A stretch of 64,000 bases of DNA from contig JAGCCU010000053.1 of assembly GCA_017651515.1 (NCBI GenBank), positions 1 to 64,000 of the forward strand, written 5' to 3'. Position numbers and translations under genes: made by a program. The number at the start of each line of letters is the position of its first letter. Positions within the stretch are counted from its first letter, which is position 1. The notes below the pieces were generated by a model. The model was not told the DNA's origin, searched no databases, and saw only the letters and a list, made by a program, of their open reading frames with translations. The stretch comes from Muribaculaceae bacterium. Lineage in GTDB: Bacteria > Bacteroidota > Bacteroidia > Bacteroidales > Muribaculaceae. This document shows positions 63,053 to 64,000 of the stretch, piece by piece.

Positions 63053-63791
63053 TGCCTTTTCCTATTGTTCCTGTATATTTCCAATAAAGAATCACGAAAA
63101 ATCCAGCTATCATTCCTCCCAGGTGAGCAAAATGAGCAACGCCGCTCATCACACCATGCAAGCCAAAGAACAGCTCTATTGCACCATAGCCTATCACCAT
63201 CCACTTAGCCTTGATGGGCACTGGAATGGGAATGATGTACATCTGCATGTTGGGGAACAACATACCAAAGGCGAGCAAGATACCAAACACGGCACCCGAG
63301 GCGCCCACCGTGACCATTGAATTTACGAAACGATCTATCAGTTCCGATGGTATCTGACCATTGAGCATTGCAGCCTTCACCTGGTCTGGAGTGAGAGCAT
63401 TACCCTCGGCAAGTGCTGTGACGAGTGTGTTCTGCCAAGTGAATTGCCATGTAAGTTCCTGAATGAGGGCAGCACCTAATCCGCATGTCACATAATAGAA
63501 CAGATATCGCTTGGCCCCTAGCACACGTTCAAGCGTGACACCAAACATCCATAGCGAGAACATGTTGAAGAATAGATGTGTTATGCTTGATGCATCGTGC
63601 AAGAACATATAGGTAAACAGCTGGGCAGGATTAAAATCACTTGCTTGCCAAAAATGAAGTCCTAAATATTTGAACAAATCCACCCCCATCTTGTCGAGCG
63701 CGATGGTTGCTAGCCACATTATAAAATTAATGATAAGCAAGTTTAACGTCACTGGGGGTATGGACGATAAAAAAGAGCCTCTGTTATTCAT
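63039..63791 (-). CDS. Rhomboid-family intramembrane serine protease (first)
   Basis: Rhomboid protein of 250 residues with six helices. Ser165 in 'VTVGASGAVFGILLAFG' and His223 in 'HFAHLGGMIAGF' form the catalytic dyad; 'HLFFNMFSLWMFG' in helix 2 is the oxyanion-hole region. An insertion between helices 3 and 4 ('LAEGNALTPDQVKAAMLNG') faces outside. It is the first gene of the leftward unit; TACTTTTG on the minus strand at 63839-63846 is a possible -7 box without a good -33 box. Confidence 0.93.
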   Translation of the reverse strand: MNNRGSFLSSIPPVTLNLLIINFIMWLATIALDKMGVDLFKYLGLHFWQASDFNPAQLFTYMFLHDASSITHLFFNMFSLWMFGVTLERVLGAKRYLFYYVTCGLGAALIQELTWQFTWQNTLVTALAEGNALTPDQVKAAMLNGQIPSELIDRFVNSMVTVGASGAVFGILLAFGMLFPNMQMYIIPIPVPIKAKWMVIGYGAIELFFGLHGVMSGVAHFAHLGGMIAGFFVILYWKYTGTIGKGNGFY

Positions 63792-63927
63792 TTTTACGTT
63801 GTTTTTTAAAAAAGTCGGTCAACATGATGACTGACAGACAAAAGTACTTAAAAACTCGCAATAGACAGTCAAAATACTCATAAAACATAGTTTTTTTCGA
63901 GAAAATAGATTTTTTTTTCAAAATATT

Positions 63928-63958
63928 TTTGTTTTAACACAAGTTTTGACTACATTTG
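63928..63958 (+). promoter_or_regulatory. Rightward promoter at window edge
   Basis: TTTG, 19 nt, TACATTTG: exact consensus in an AT-rich intergenic region (63792-64000). It drives a gene beyond the window; a nucleoid protein such as HU often lies next to these rhomboids in Bacteroidales, but nothing here shows it. Confidence 0.75.
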
Positions 63959-64000
63959 CCCCAACAATCAGAAATAAACCATAATAATCATTATTTTAAA

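Overview
The window is about 64 kb of chromosome from a member of the Bacteroidota, most likely an intestinal Bacteroidales of the Muribaculaceae/Prevotellaceae type. The main evidence is: many Bacteroidota-type promoters (TTTG, 19-20 nt spacer, TAnnTTTG); a BtuB/BtuG vitamin B12 uptake locus under a cobalamin riboswitch; C10 and M6 secreted proteases, BspA-like and other leucine-rich surface proteins carrying the same dockerin-like tail; GH92, LptD, a tricorn-like protease and a trimeric [FeFe]-hydrogenase. I see no phage, no intact insertion sequence and no CRISPR array. The sequence alone does not fix the family or genus.

Layout. 0.4-1.8 kb: a leftward dtd-mazG-vsr quality-control cluster. 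1.9-6.5 kb: a leftward cluster of exported murein-peptide enzymes (DKNYY lipoprotein, transglutaminase-like protein, SH3b-NlpC/P60 hydrolase, dipeptide epimerase). 6.6-8.2 kb: a DUF4465 surface protein behind a cobalamin riboswitch and a remnant of a btuB 5' end. 8.3-11.9 kb: tricorn-like protease and SemiSWEET. 12.2-16.4 kb: hydrogenase operon with a clear terminator. 16.4-20.8 kb: ung, GDP-fucose synthesis (gmd-fcl), and a Gln/Tyr/Pro-repeat protein paired with a TerB-like protein. 20.8-25.6 kb: riboswitch, btuB, btuG and a dockerin-tailed surface protein. 25.7-28.1 kb: a DUF285/BspA-like repeat protein. 28.3 kb: tRNA-Leu(UAA). 28.6-34.1 kb: Rieske-like lipoprotein, GT2, then parE-coaD-S41 protease. 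34.1-42.9 kb (leftward): ffh, an AT-rich SGNH/MBOAT acylation pair, folD, CapA-like, SGNH hydrolase and M6 protease. 42.9-45.1 kb: panC-panD and a divergent EamA transporter. 45.2-53.0 kb: C10 protease, leucine-rich protein, M15-like lipoprotein, HAD phosphatase, aroB. 53.0-58.8 kb: PIG-L deacetylase, orphan membrane protein, lptD and a YiiX-like hydrolase. 58.8-63.8 kb (leftward): two rhomboid proteases, an EEP-family membrane protein and a GH92 mannosidase. The right edge holds a rightward promoter for a gene outside the window.

Functional links. Two transcription units, 17 kb apart and on the same strand, start with the same ~385-bp block: upstream repeat element, promoter, cobalamin riboswitch and the first codons of btuB. 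One copy drives btuB-btuG. The other has lost all of btuB except a 28-codon reading frame and now precedes the DUF4465 gene, which ties that protein to B12. Five otherwise unrelated secreted proteins (two proteases, two repeat proteins and the B12-locus surface protein) end in the same paired 'VEDVNA.INIIL' dockerin-like module, which suggests a common anchoring or sorting step; no cohesin partner is visible here. The murein cluster would convert peptidoglycan peptides outside the cytoplasm. The MBOAT/SGNH pair looks like a foreign O-acylation cassette placed between two housekeeping genes.
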